From: Brachypodium distachyon
Taxonomy: Eukaryota > Streptophyta > Magnoliopsida > Poales > Poaceae
Assembly: GCF_000005505.3 (NCBI RefSeq)
Contig: NC_016131.3
Span: 33,037,001-33,101,000 of the forward strand
DNA: 64,000 nucleotides
Direction of reading: 5' to 3'
This document shows, one piece after another, positions 9,828 through 23,100 of the stretch. Position numbers and translations under genes: made by a program. Each line of letters opens with the position of its first letter. Positions within the stretch are counted from its first letter, which is position 1. The notes under the pieces are model-generated. The model saw nothing but the letters and a program-made list of their open reading frames with translations, searched no databases and had not been told where the DNA came from.

Positions 9828-10581
9828 GCTAAACTTTTTTAAATAATACGAATTAAATAATTATTTTTGAAAATAATACGCGTTTTTCAGAATTTTCAAA
9901 AATAATGGGCCAGGCCGATTAGCTCCAGTCGGCCCGGCCGAAGCCGATTAGTCCCAGTTGTTCCGGGTAAACCTGATTACTTTCAGTTGGCATAGGCAGA
10001 GCTGATTAGTTTCAGTTGGTGTCGTCCAAGCCGATTAGAACTAATTAGCTTCTCCAAGCTACTTAGTTGCATGTTTAAATGGACGTAACTTGTGTTTCGT
10101 TCACAAACCCAACAATTCGACTGAAATTAAGGCACGACTGAAATTAAGAGAGCAAATTAATTAAGAGAGCAAATAGTTCAATCGTGCCTTAGTTCTGTAA
10201 CCAGTTTCTGTTCAATCGTGCCTTTATTTCAGTCCAATCGTGCTAACTAGCTTCTGTTAATTTGCTCTCCTAATTTTAGTGGTGCCTTAATTTCAGTCGA
10301 ATTGGGTTTGTGGACGAAACACAAGTTACGTCCATTTAAACATGCATTGATCATGTAACTAAGTAACTTGGGGAAGCTAATTAGTTCCAATCGGCTTGGG
10401 CGACACAAACTGGAACTAATCAGTTTCGCCCAGGCCAACTGGAACTAATCGGCTTCGGCCAGGCCGACGGGAGCTAATCGGCCTGGCCCAGACCGAGGAC
10501 GTATTATTTTTGAAAATTCTGAAAAACGCATATTATTTTCAAAAATAATTATTTAATTTGTATTATTTAAAAAAAATTAGC
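9828..10581. repeat. Long foldback (inverted repeat) element, about 754 bp
   Basis: The two halves are inverted copies along almost their whole length, centred near 10205. Outer arms pair GCTAAACTTTTTTTAAATAA with its inverse at 10560-10581. Next pair the AT-rich block containing TTTCAGAATTTTCAAAAATA, then repeated GCCGATTAGCTCCAGTCGGC-like motifs, then ACGTAACTTGTGTTTCGT. There is no coding capacity. A transcript through it would form a hairpin of about 370 bp arms. It is probably a foldback or long-TIR MITE; flanking target-site duplication is not clear. Confidence 0.8.
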
Positions 10582-11096
10582 GCCTGTTTAAGTAATGTTG
10601 TCTAGTTATTGTGAAATTAATGTTGTTGAAATTATGTTGTTTTGTTGTTATAATCTGCTGAAACGGGTTGTTTTGCCGGCATGACGCTGCTGTTTTTTCC
10701 TGTCTATACTACGTATTCTCGCAGGTTCGGGTTCCCTGACGCGGGAAAAAAATACTGATGAAGTCGGTTGGGAGCGAATTTCAGCCGGAAGGTTAAAAAA
10801 TCCCCTCGTTTGTCTCATACCAAAAAACAGATCTAAGGCCGGTTTTGATCTCACGTGATGCTGTGGTGCCGCTGTGTATTTGTGGGGCATGAGGTCGGAG
10901 AATTTTGTAGGCCTGTATGAGAAACTTTTCTTTCAAACGATACCGAGGGTTTCTAACCTGCCGGGCCTAGTTTTTTTATTTCATGGCTGCTCAGTTGGGT
11001 AGGATTTGAGAATGTCAAGAAGTTCCGTATATATTGGAACAGAGTGTCCTCGCAGAAATAAACATAAACAAATTGGAAGAGGTTGATGGAATCTAA
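10582..11096. other. Intergenic spacer, no gene seen
   Basis: Between the foldback element and the Tourist MITE I find no coding signal, tRNA or recognisable repeat. The open frame at about 10648-10890 on the minus strand has no recognisable motif. Confidence 0.4.
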
Positions 11097-11415
11097 GGTA
11101 GTGTTTGGTTGTGATCATGATCGAAGTGAAATGTAATGGAATGGTTCCAAAAGCTGAGATGATTCATGTATTTGGTTCTTAGAACACAGAGTATTGGAAT
11201 GGAACCACATGGTTCCTCAAAAGGGAATATTCCTTCAATATGCCTAACCATCTCATTTCTCCAAAATGTAGTAATGAGTTGGTTCCAAGTGGAACCAGTG
11301 ATTTAAGTGTTTGGTTCTTAGGATATTGAAAAGTAGAACCGTTGCATTACATTTCATTCCTACAGTATAGAACCGTTCCATTTCATCCCACCTCGCTCTG
11401 GAACCAAACACTGCC
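11097..11415. mobile_element. Tourist-like MITE (PIF/Harbinger type)
   Basis: The inverted ends GGTAGTGTTTGGTT and AACCAAACACTGCC are flanked by TAA on both sides (11094-11096 and 11416-11418), the 3-bp target site typical of Tourist/PIF-Harbinger elements. The 319-bp body has no coding capacity and contains repeated GGAACCA/TGGTTCC motifs. Confidence 0.85.
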
Positions 11416-11723
11416 TAAGTGACTGTTCATCAGCAAAGCGAGATGCTCGAGGTTTATTTTCGTCGCTCGTGGACAAGCACAACGATAATAAGGATAGTGT
11501 TTAAACATAGCTAGAAGCAATAGAATGGTGCCATCAAGATGTAATTAGCTCATAAGAGCCACCGGAATGGTATGATTAATTATCTGTAATACTATCTTGG
11601 GCACTGAACGGCGAGTATTGCGCTGGCAGTATAGGTACTCTATCTAGCAGTAGTAGCCGATTACTTTCCCTATAAACAAGAGGTTATTTGGAAAAATCTA
11701 AAAACATCTACTACTCTAAATTA

Positions 11724-11795
11724 CTCACTTGGATCCATAAAAAGTGTCGTCCACTTAGTACAAAATGGGCGACAATTTTTATGTATCGGAGGGAG
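11724..11795. mobile_element. Stowaway-type MITE
   Basis: The ends CTCACTTGGATCCATAAAAA and TTTTTATGTATCGGAGGGAG are inverted and bordered by TA. This is a very short, nearly complete hairpin of 72 bp. Confidence 0.7.
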
Positions 11796-11797
11796 TA

Positions 11798-11946
11798 GTT
11801 TTATTAAATCAACTATGATATATATTTTCATAATATATTTATTTGACATTTGAAATGTTGATATACTTTTTTATAGACTTGGTCAAAGTTTAGAAAGTTT
11901 AACTTAGGACAAAGTTAGAACATCTTACATTTAGGAATGGCGGGAG
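11798..11946. mobile_element. Partial Stowaway MITE
   Basis: Only one recognisable end is present: the right end reads TTACATTTAGGAATGGCGGGAG then TA. The inner TTGGTCAAAGTTTAGAAAGTTT block is common in Thalos-like Stowaway elements and also occurs in the MITE at 34631-35114. The left part may have been replaced by the MITE at 11724-11795. Confidence 0.5.
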
Positions 11947-12758
11947 TACATTTCAAAGGATAGCGATGAGAACCCAAAGTTGCATCGACCCTTTGAAGTT
12001 TGAACACGTCAATTGAATGGGCAACAGTCCACAAGGTTTACGACGGGACAAAAGAGGGAGGTGAGCTTGAATGGTATACCACCAGCGCTAAGGCACCCCT
12101 AATATATTTTATCTTAGGGTTTATATTACGTGTTAAATATGTGTTTATGTAGAGAAATTTGACAAAATGGCACATCTTTTTTTTACTTTGTCTCGAAAGT
12201 ACACTTTTCATTTACTTAGACAAAATAGCACGCTTTTCTTTGACATCTTAACAAAATAGCATATTTTGATTTTCTTTGCCACTTTTCGGACCTGGGGCCA
12301 CAAGTCATATTTTTTTGGATCGAATCACCCCTGTGTAATAACAATTGAGATTCCTGGATCGATTGGGAATTCGAAGGTTCCATGGCAAATAGAAGTCTAC
12401 AGGTGCTGCACACACTCTACTCCGACATGTGGGCCCATCTCTGCGTCAGCTTGCCCATGTGACCTGGGCATGTGAGGCCCCACCCGGACGGCCCGACACA
12501 AAGCCCTGCATCCCAAGCCAGACCCAGGCCTCATTTTCCCATTCGGAGTCCGACATAAGGTGTAACAAAATCAGTATAATACTACCTTTGATTCATATTA
12601 CTGGTAATAACTTTGTCTAGATACACCTATCTATACAATGAAACATGTCTAGATATGCAAAGTTGTTACCAATAACATGGATCAAAGCAAGAATAAAAAT
12701 TTATTTTTATCCAAAAAATATAAATTTAATTTTTTTAGCGAAAAATATTAATTTAATA
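11947..12758. other. Intergenic region, no gene seen
   Basis: No coding region is supported. The stretch 12150-12260 with AAATTTGACAAAATGGCACA and later GACAAAATAGCA copies is related, in inverted orientation, to 35200-35310. A further weak hairpin around 12585-12665 looks like a decayed MITE. Confidence 0.4.
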
Positions 12759-12821
12759 CTACTTTCGTTCCTAAATACTTGTCGTTGTTTTAGTGACAAG
12801 TATTTAGGAACGGAGGGAATA
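12759..12821. mobile_element. Short Stowaway-type MITE
   Basis: A 60-bp hairpin: CTTTCGTTCCTAAATACTTG pairs with CAAGTATTTAGGAACGGAGG around a loop of about 15 bases, with TA at the edges. This is the terminal core of a common Triticeae Stowaway family. Confidence 0.7.
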
Positions 12822-12823
12822 CT

Positions 12824-14152
12824 AAAGAGACATTTTTCTGGGTTTCGAGCTGGGCCTAGGCTTAGAATTTTAGGTTCAGGCTTCCCGGCCTAGAAGCCGG
12901 GTCCAGATAGAGTCCACCTTACAGAACTGGAAGATGTCTTAGGTCTCACACCCTCGCCACGTCAACATTTGTCCATTTAGCACATAGGTAAAGAAAACCG
13001 AATAAACGGCAGCAAGGTCCACGAAACACTACGGAGTAATTGATTTTTCTAACACTGCCGATACATCAGCGTAGAGAACTAACTTTATAAGGGCCGTACA
13101 CAAACTAACGAAACATGTAAACAGATCGGACGGGTGCAACATGATTCACGAACGAGTTACTTTCCAGATGGCAAGTCGGTGGCCACAGTTCGGTTACAAG
13201 CATTATCCCACGCATTTGATCGTATATATGCACACATCTAGAGTAGCAATCGAGTTGACAATGGAAAATCATGACAAAATCGAGCCCCAAACGACATTTT
13301 CGTTAGTAACTATCCTCCAAACATCTTACCAGTAAAATCATCGTTCTTCACTATCTCCGACAGTATGAACACATTAGACAGAGAGTATGCATACACATTA
13401 TTGATCATTACAATTTTTTGACACTTCCATTACATCCATTGCAATAAACTGTCAAATACGGAGTAATTGCAAAGAAACAATATACTTCATACGAGAGCAG
13501 ACATTTACTCATGCAGAGGCTGACTCTTGCCGTGCTTGCAAACAAGTGTTAGTGCTATACGCATCCACGTACATGCCGAATGACAACTGGCAGCAGATGG
13601 AAATATATTCTAGTCAAAACTATAGACATTGCCTAAAATCAGCACAGTGGCTATTACCCACAGCGCTGATATTTCAGTCAAAATGCGAGTACCGAACATA
13701 TTTAGTGATGATGGAAAGAACATGGAAATATATACACAACTATCCGGAAGAAAGAAGCAATATACAACACCAAACCAGAAGTTAGATGCAAGCCTTCTAA
13801 AGCATCTATCAGCCTCCCTCGGACACAACAATTCTCCATGCACCTAGAAGGAAATAATGGAGACGATAGACCAATAAAGTGAAAAAGTTATCTGGAGGCA
13901 CAAAAAAAGTAGCTTGCCAATGGTACAAAACACAGGAATAGCATGGGTTGCTTAAAAGGGGCCAGTTTATGCTATTGCAGAATAGTAGAATAATGAGTTC
14001 ATATCATAAAACGGAACACTAAATTTCAGTAACATAACACTAGAGAGTTCTTAAGCAGAATCACTACTTAGGCAAAAGATATCGAAGTAGCAGCAACAGA
14101 GAACAGGACAACAGGCAGTAAATACTGACAACCTAGGTAGTAAGAGGGAAGG
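12824..14152. other. Region downstream of the PRP40 gene
   Basis: No independent gene is recognised. The part adjacent to 14152 must contain the 3' untranslated region of the PRP40 gene on the minus strand; its end cannot be placed by eye. The remaining short open frames lack motifs. Confidence 0.4.
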
Positions 14153-17100
14153 CTAATGAATCTCCCCATCTTCTCCAAGTTCACCATCTTCAAGTTCCTC
14201 ATGTGCACCATTTCTGCGGGAACTATCTCGATCCTTTTTATGTCGTTTATGCCGGTTTTCACTATCCGAGTCTGAAGCATGGGTATGCTGCATGAATGAC
14301 AAACAATCTCAATGTCATATTCATGTGATGTTGGTACCTGAAGAATTTGTATGATGCATGAATGATAATCATGCTGTCATCCATGCTAATCCTCGATAAA
14401 ATTTATGCATCAGATATTTTACATAGTACAGATATCATATATGGGCAATATCCCAAGTGCAACACTTTACCAATATGGAACTACTATATGTGAAGGTGTA
14501 ACAAAACATACACAAATGCCTCACCACTCTGTACAAACGTCACAACACAGAGGCGAGAATACTCTAAATTTACTAACAAATTGCATACCGGGGATCACCA
14601 AATTTGTTGTGAAGACTCGATGGAGTAGGTGTTCGAGGCAAAGGTGCCAACCATATTCTAAGTGCTTTGATTTGCACAAAAGGATAACAAACGTTATACC
14701 TTCCTAGATTTCTTGCGATCACTGCTATGCCTTCTAGACTTCTTCGAGTCATCCTTCTCATCCCTTTCAGAGCTTAAATCATCTGTGGCATCATGATGGC
14801 GTCTTTTATGCTTCTTTTCTTTATCCTTCTCTCGTTTCTTATCTTTTGAGCCATGAGTCTCCATGTCAGCTCCATCGATCTCCATTTCCTCTCTCCTTGA
14901 CCGATCCTTCACCTTTTCCTTTTCTCTTTCCTTCTCCCGGTCTCTTTCTTTTTCTTTGCGCTCTTTCTCCTTTCTTTCTTTCTCTTTCTCTTTCTTCTTT
15001 TCTCTCTCTTCACGTTCTTTCTCCTTTTTTGCCTACATAGAAGAAACTTACACTAAGGCATATGTAGGTAAAGAATACAACTGAGAAAGAATCATATCCT
15101 GCCACTACAAGTTAGCACAAGGTAACACATCGAGGTAGTAAGACGTGTGGCATAAACCACCCATCTAACAAGTGAGAGCAGAGTACCAAAAAAATACAGA
15201 GGAAAAAGTTCAGAAGACTTGATGCAGACAAAGTCGTTTGTCATAGCCATCAGCAAGATAAAAATAATACTCCCTCCGTCCCATATTAAGAGACTCTCTA
15301 TTACATGTAGCTAGACGCTTTTTAGGCATAGATACATCCATGTTTGGACAAACTTGAGTCACTTAATATGGAACGGGGGGAGTATAACAACAAGAACCAA
15401 ACAAGAAGTCAATAGGCCTAATGAACAGTACCATTACCTTTTCTTCCTCCCTCATGCGCTCTTTCTCTTTCAACCTTTCTTTGAGGCGGACAACACACTC
15501 TTCAAAAAGCTCTCTAGCATATGTCTCACTGTCCAGAGCCCTGATGTGACATATACAACATAAAATCAATGTGAGAGAGGAACTTCTGTAAACATTGTAA
15601 ACATTCCAGGCTCAAACCAGGATAGGTACTGGTACAACCATTTTTTCACAAGAATTGTTAGAACATCCAATTTTTGCAAGGGTCATCAGGACACTTAGAT
15701 TTTATTTACAAGTCAGGCACAAATAATCTTGAAAGGACATGTCTCAAGCTTAATATGAAAAAAATCTGGCTTAAAGAGCTTTAAAATGTATGAAGATTTT
15801 TTCCTGAAATGACAGTACTGTTACTCCTGTAGCCTGTAAATATACAGAACTATGACAAATCTAAATCTCAGGACGCCCACAAAAAAAAATTCTTTCCAAT
15901 CTATGAACTAAGTTTTTTCTTTTCAAACCAAACTGTACAATATTACGTGCAACTATAACTAACTAGCCCAGTTTGCACTTGCCACAACTACATAATCATC
16001 TGTATTGCACCCATAAAACAGAGAGGATTAATAAGTTTTTGTGTAACAAAGAGGGATCATCATACTTAAGGAGGATGCATTTACCTGCACTCCTGGCTAT
16101 CTTCAAACAGTGGTTTAGAATCCTCCCATGTTGAAGTTGCTGATATTTCCTACAAATTTCAAAGGAAAAGATAAATTAGGTTAAGAGAATAACATTCCAA
16201 AAGATAATGTTCCTCAACTTATCTTGTTTGAAAACACTGGGCTAACTATGGTTTGATGAAGCAAAACATTTACTGAATGAATGTGTCCCTACACAAGGTT
16301 TTTCATTTTTTAAGACAAAATGTTTTGAGGTTCCCACTGGAAACCATTAGTTTCCTCAGAAAGCTTTCTGGCAATTTTCGCTGTATATGGTTGAAACTGA
16401 GCACTGCTATTGACGATGATTCAAAATTTCCAGAACAAATAAAGTTGAAAAACCAAGATTATAATTAAAACCCGTTTCAAGCAAGTTTTTGGAACTAGGA
16501 ACGATAGTAACAATCCAGTAAAATATCTTGGTGGCACTTAGGCTGTAAAGACATGACATCAGGCATGCTTTCTATCTAACATCTATGTTTGACAACCTTA
16601 GAAGTTAAATAATCAAGTGTTTTCTTGGTAAGTATAGCAGGACTATTTGATCTAGGTAATCAACTAGCTTGGCAAATAATGATGCTGTCAATACCTTGAT
16701 TGAGTACAGGAAATCCAAAAAATTATCACCCAGTCGCTGGCGCTTCTTAGCCTCCTTCAGATCCTTTTCCCTGAGCCTTTCAATTTGGTCATCATAAATA
16801 AGCTGGAACATGTCCAGAAAAGAGAAGTAACACTATCAGTATAACTAAAACTCAATACTGAAATCACTAGAAAACAAAATTACCACTATAGGATATCTCC
16901 AGTATATCTTTCAGACACTGATAAAAACTTAAGACCGCACCTTGATATTAATATTTGATATTCCTTTACAATTGTCATCCCCTGTAACAGCAGCTTGGAA
17001 GTCTTCTAATGTCCATGAGGTCGTCATATGAATCTAGAAGAAATAAGAAGGCAATCAACCATGCATGTATTTGCTCTACAAATTCCGCATCACATAATGC

Positions 17101-20100
17101 ATCACATTATTTGGGAAAATATGAAACGAAAAGGTACCTTTCCAGACTTCAATTCATCTTTAATTAAAGTCTTGTCATCTTGATACTGACACAAAAAGAT
17201 AGTAACAAAACATCAGTTTTCACAGACAAAGAACGCAACACATCTGAATAGGCTTGTAACATGAATAGAATATATCCAAATACATAGTAGATTTTATTCC
17301 AACTATGAACATAAAATTAATCAACAAGTACGAATTAACACAGAATATTCTGCTAGAATTGGAATAATATGATCCAATCTCAGAGACTGAAGATAATTAG
17401 TGTGAAAAGCCTCCAACTGCTGAGAGCAAAGGCTACTCATGCAAAAGAGCACAGAAAATTCCAATATTAAGTTAATACAATTGAGCGTAACTGTTTGATT
17501 GTTAACACAAAAGTGATTACCAATTGAAGCAGCAAAAGAATTTGAACCGTTCCTGATTTAAACAACAAAGAACCAAAGGACAGAAATGACATCATCTGAT
17601 AAATAAAATAACACATTGCCACCACAAAAGAGAAAAACTTTGTTTCAAAAACCAAACTAAATACTTATTTGAAATGTAACCGCGCAAGTTTCATTTCGAA
17701 GAAAACTATCAAATTTAACCTTTGTTGTAACTAAAGGTTAGGGCATCCCAAAGATGGCAGCTAAGGTACAGGTATGCTAGAATCCAGACGATTTAGTCAT
17801 GTATGGGTTCACAAGGGTTCCAGTTTGAAGCTAGGTTCCAATAATCTTTATATTTACTATCATATAAATGGGAGATGGTGGCCCAAAATCTCTCTTTCCC
17901 ACCAACCTAAAAAATCTCTAGGATAGCAAATTAACTAAATAAAACATGGAGCTGGCGTGGAACATGAATGCAGAAGCGTGACACCATCCTAGGTTTAACT
18001 TGGATGCATAGCATCATAGCCATGGCTTAACATGATCAGTTCTACTTTTTTGGTAGCTAAGCTTGCATATTTAGATAGTTTAACTAAATGATTAATTAAA
18101 GGTTTTTAAAACAATGTTTCAGTGCAGAATTTATTGAAATTTTTCGATCTTCGATACAATACAGGGACTACTCATCCAAGTACCAAAATTAGCAAACAAT
18201 AGTAGCACTTGATAAACAATCACAAGAATATCATGTAACTTTTAGAAACTAACCTGTTTATCAAGCTCCTCGATGACATCTTCAAAGAGCTCTTTTGGCA
18301 TGGAACCAGACATGTTTGAGGCTACTGCCAAGTAAGCACGTGAATCTTTTACCTGTAAAGTGGTAAATTTATTGAATCAGGGTCAAAGTGTTAGCCAATT
18401 ATTTCAATCCTCAATTACTGGCAGCGTCTACATTTAGTCCTTCCAGCTCTTATAAACCGAAAAATTATGTCCCTCAACAATCTTGGTAAAGTCTGCATTT
18501 CTTGTACTTTTCATCTCTGGGACAATACCACCTTGGTTTTGAATGACATAGCTCCTGTGTATGTGGTTTTTCACGCACAAGAGATGACTTGGCATCCAGT
18601 AAAAAAGTCAACAGATTAAAAAAATCCCAAAATGATAACATGATTATTTTTTATTTAAGATGAGGTACCATGCAGGTGGCAGACACATGGCGTGTACATG
18701 GGTTGAAACAACTTGGAAATTCTCTCAGAGATGAAAAGTGCATGGTATTGATAGTTGAAAACACAATTTAGCCTCTTCTAATAGCCTAATAGTTGAGGGA
18801 CAAAAGTATTTTCCCTTTTAACAAAGTACCGAAATAAATATTTCAACAACCTGTGCACAGTAGTCACGCCAATGAGTTTTCGCAGTAAGAGTGCCATCAG
18901 CAACATGTTCTTCCAACATCTTGCGGAACTCGTCGCGGTTTTTCCGCTCTTGTCTCCTTGTATGCTCCTGCATTTTACCATAACATAAGTCTATAGACGT
19001 AAAGCATTAGGACTGTACTGGTGATAAAGTAAAATAAAAAAAACATACCTTCTGAATCCGCTTCTGCTCTTCCTCTTCTTTCTCCAGATCCCGTATATAC
19101 TCCTGTGGACAAAATGTTTTGTTAAACCACAAAATGAGAAAGGCTGATATGGGGCGCAGAAAATACGAACTTGAAAAACATCCAAGCGATCAATCTTTTC
19201 AAGTCGGGAACAGCGTTCATCATCCTCTAGACGATCTTGAACTTTTCTCCACTGGGTGCTTGCCTGAGCATATAAAATGAACTCGCAATGATGAAAGACA
19301 CTCTTGAGTAGAATAATTCACTAAATGATAAAGTCTGAGAAATAACCTTGATGAAATCACACGATTCAAGAAAAGCTCTATATTCTGCTACATGTCTTTT
19401 GTGCTCTTCAGCAGCCTTTGCTTTTTCCTGCAATGCAACACAATACTTATCAGATCAAGATCAGTGTGTGATGTTTTAAGCTACAATATTCAAAAAGCTC
19501 CTAGAATACAACACTTTCTAGCTGCTACACCTAGAAAGTATGCTGTAACTTCATGTCAAAAACTGATATATGATCAAGTACATGTGGAAATTCAAAAGCC
19601 AGAAGTCCATTAGTGTGAGAAAATGATGTGGAATAATTAATCATAGGATCCTTAATACATTCTTGTTTGGTTTTAGGAATATATTGGTTATTGACCATGC
19701 CATTCTTTTTTTGACCTGATGTGTTGCAGGATATGTGTACTTCTACTTGTTGCCTAGATTCCAAATACCGACACTTTAACATACTCATATCTAAAAATTA
19801 AAAACTAAAAGTGAATATACCCACCCTCGAGCTAAAGCTTGAGAAATGGAAATGGGAGGGATACAGTATTTTTGGCTACATATGGTATGACAAGTTAAAA
19901 ACATTAATAGCCTGACTGGAAAAAAATGTGAGATGAAGCAATTAAAGTATAATTAAATCCAAAAGCAAGTTCTTTTACAGGCCTATCCATAGGGCAGACA
20001 GTCATGAAAGAAAGACAACACATGCATGACCAGTAGTCTCCACTCTAAGGAGTATCAACAGTTGAACAGCATTCATATATAACAATCTACAAGTGAAATA

Positions 20101-23100
20101 GTACACCAACTACCACAAATATAAGTTAGTGTTTTCATCTAATACCTTCTTTTGTAATTCCACAAGATAATTCTCAAATAGATCTTCACGCTCCCTTGGA
20201 CGCTCAACAGCATTGAACCTTTCGTCATCCTCAAACATAGTTATTGCTTTGCTGCACAGTGAAAAGAAATATATTAAGTGTATGCAACAGAAAACAAAAA
20301 AAGAAAGACTAACAAACAGAAACTTATTATTAGAAGAACTTGTGATTTTTTTTTTGGAGAATATACCTCCATCTTGTTGATGATGTAAGGTCCTTGCATT
20401 CCTGAAATACACAACAAAGTGTTTAATATGGTAACATAAAGAGAAAGCTTACTACAGTGGTCTTACTTCCAGCATTGTGAGAAAATCATCACGTGATTTC
20501 CTCTGCTTGACACGCCTCTCCTCAGCTTCAATCTTTTTCCGCTGGTTTAAATACTACAAAACAGCAGATATAACCCTCAGTGAACCATCTACCACAAACC
20601 CAAAAGATGGGACCAGACTTAAAGAATTCAATAACGATGTTATCTCTTATAATAAAGAAATGTTAACCTCGTTATAAACTTGCTTTCTCTCTCCATGACT
20701 TCTCAGAGCACCATATCTTTTGTCATTTATGATAACTCTCATGGCCTGGGAACATTAAACCACATTCAGACATGCGCCTAACTAATTAGTAGCAGTTCAA
20801 TACAAGCTGTGTACCTGATCCCATGACCAATCAGACTCAACATTTGCTGATTCAAGCAGGGCTTTGAATGCATTTTTTGCTTCCTATGATTTGAAAAAAG
20901 TAAGAAACATGAATTAGGTTCACAATAGCAAATCAATTGCTGATTCTTAATTTAGTTATGTACTAGTCTTCCTCACCAACTTATTAGCATAAACAGGAGG
21001 TTCTTCTTCACTTGTTTTCTCCTCCAGTGGTGTAACATTGATCTTCCCTGCAGTTGGCATCGTCTTTTTTGCCTCCTTAAATGGCAGTAGGAAATAGTAT
21101 TAATGTACAGAGACACATAAAGAGATGCTTCCCACAGGACAACATAACAAATATAAACTATGAAAGGTAGGCCAACCTTAACTATCAAATTTCATTCTGT
21201 GTAAAAAATCCAAGTTACAATATGCAAATCTGTCTAGATGTCTAAAAATAGCAGCTTCGGTAACTACTCAGGATGTTGCCATACTAGCGTCAACTCATCC
21301 GGAAACCTTTCCTTGATAAAAAAGAGTTCAGACTACTAGATGATGTATATTACACTAGTTTTAACAGACCTATATAAAAAAGGAAATAGAAGAGAATTTC
21401 TTAGTCTCCACTATGAATCAAATAACGAAATGAGATTCTGTACCATGACAGTCCATGTAAACTTTCTCACCAAATGTTGCAAAACAAGAATCACGCCAGT
21501 ACTGTACAAGGTGGTGTCGTACCAGTAACACTAGATATTATCTGTATATGTAGTGGAAAGCGGAAACCATCTCCTTCACCACACTAACATAATGTTCTGT
21601 AACTCGCTAGAAATATCTAATCAATAAATTAAGCGCTTGACAGTAAAAAATCATGGTAAGGATTTTTCACAGGAAAACAGACATGTTGAGAATATGAGGA
21701 TGTTCCCGAAATAGCTCACCTAATGGATAGATTTCATAAACAACTAGAGGCAGTTTCATAAGGGTATGTGGATAAAGAATTCCCCAGATCTAAACAGGCC
21801 TTTGGAGAAAAAAAAAAAAGATCCATGTACTCCCTCCGTCCCATATTAAGTGACTTTCTATTACATGTATCTAGACTCTTTTTAGGCATAGATAGATCCA
21901 TATTTGGGCAAATTTGAGTCACTTAATATGGGACGGAGGCAGTAGGAGGCAAGGTAACGATGTTGTAACTTGTAAAGGAGAACTATTCACATACAAATCT
22001 AAGAAACGACACAATATCATGACGGTAAGACGAAAGGTGGACAGAACGCAAAAATGCAGGCCTTACACAAAATAAGAGTAAGGAACTATTCTCAAATAAT
22101 TGGAAGTAGATTGTCTCTGCTAATTACATATACTCAGCAATCTCAAATTTTCAGCTTGTAAACCCATTTGCTTTGGGAATAAGCAAATATTAATTAATAA
22201 TTATATCTACATCAATCACTGTTCCCAAAATGGAACCAACCAATGCATGAAGCAGAGGGGTGTTGTGATCTTTGAGATCTGCCTCATAAACTGAAACGGA
22301 GGGAGTATTTTGCAAAACAAAAAACATGTGAGAAGGAACCAAAATATACCTCCAAATCTTCAGCAGATGCTCCATCTTTTGTGTCAGTGGTGATTGTTCG
22401 AGATGAACTTTCATAATTGTTTCTGCAAAATTTAAAATAGAACACAATATAAGCTGCACTCAAATGATGCAAGGAAGAAGCAAAGGGAAATGAGAAAACA
22501 TCTGCAAATACCTGCTTGTCCCTGCATCAATTGCAACTGATGAAACTCCTGTGCTCGTTGTAACAGGGGCAACAACAGAAGCACTTGTTCCACCATTTTG
22601 CGTGTCAACATGGGAAGAAGCAATGTCACCATTGTAAGATAAGCCAGCACCAGGGGGAGCATCAGGAGGAAGAGGTAAGTTTGCCAACGCATCATGTGTG
22701 GTTGAAGCAATTATTCCTACCACAGATGAGGACTGGTTGGCAGGTAAGGAAGGCTCCACCGGAACAGAAGCGGATCCAACAGGGCCACTAGTAGTGGTTT
22801 CAGTTTCCCGGTCAGGCTGTTGATTTGATGCCTTTTCTGCCAGTTCACGTGCGATCTAAACAGAAAGGTGAAAGTAATTGTAGATACATCCCATCTCTTA
22901 TTAGACAGTTAATATAGATGTTACGTTAAAACAAAAACCTTTAGCTCATCAGGAATAGACCATTTGGATTGTTTAGTCAGCTTGTTGTAATAGTACCTAG
23001 AAACAATAGAATGGTGAATCCATGACTCTGACCGATAGCAAAAAAATAGGGCAATTATTTTCAATATGAACTTACTTTCGTCCTTCAGCTGTAGTAAATT

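Noticed and set aside
14846..15084. Ser/Phe/Leu-rich plus-strand frames near 14.9 kb
   Set aside because: They are the antisense of the Lys/Glu/Arg-rich C-terminal exon of PRP40.
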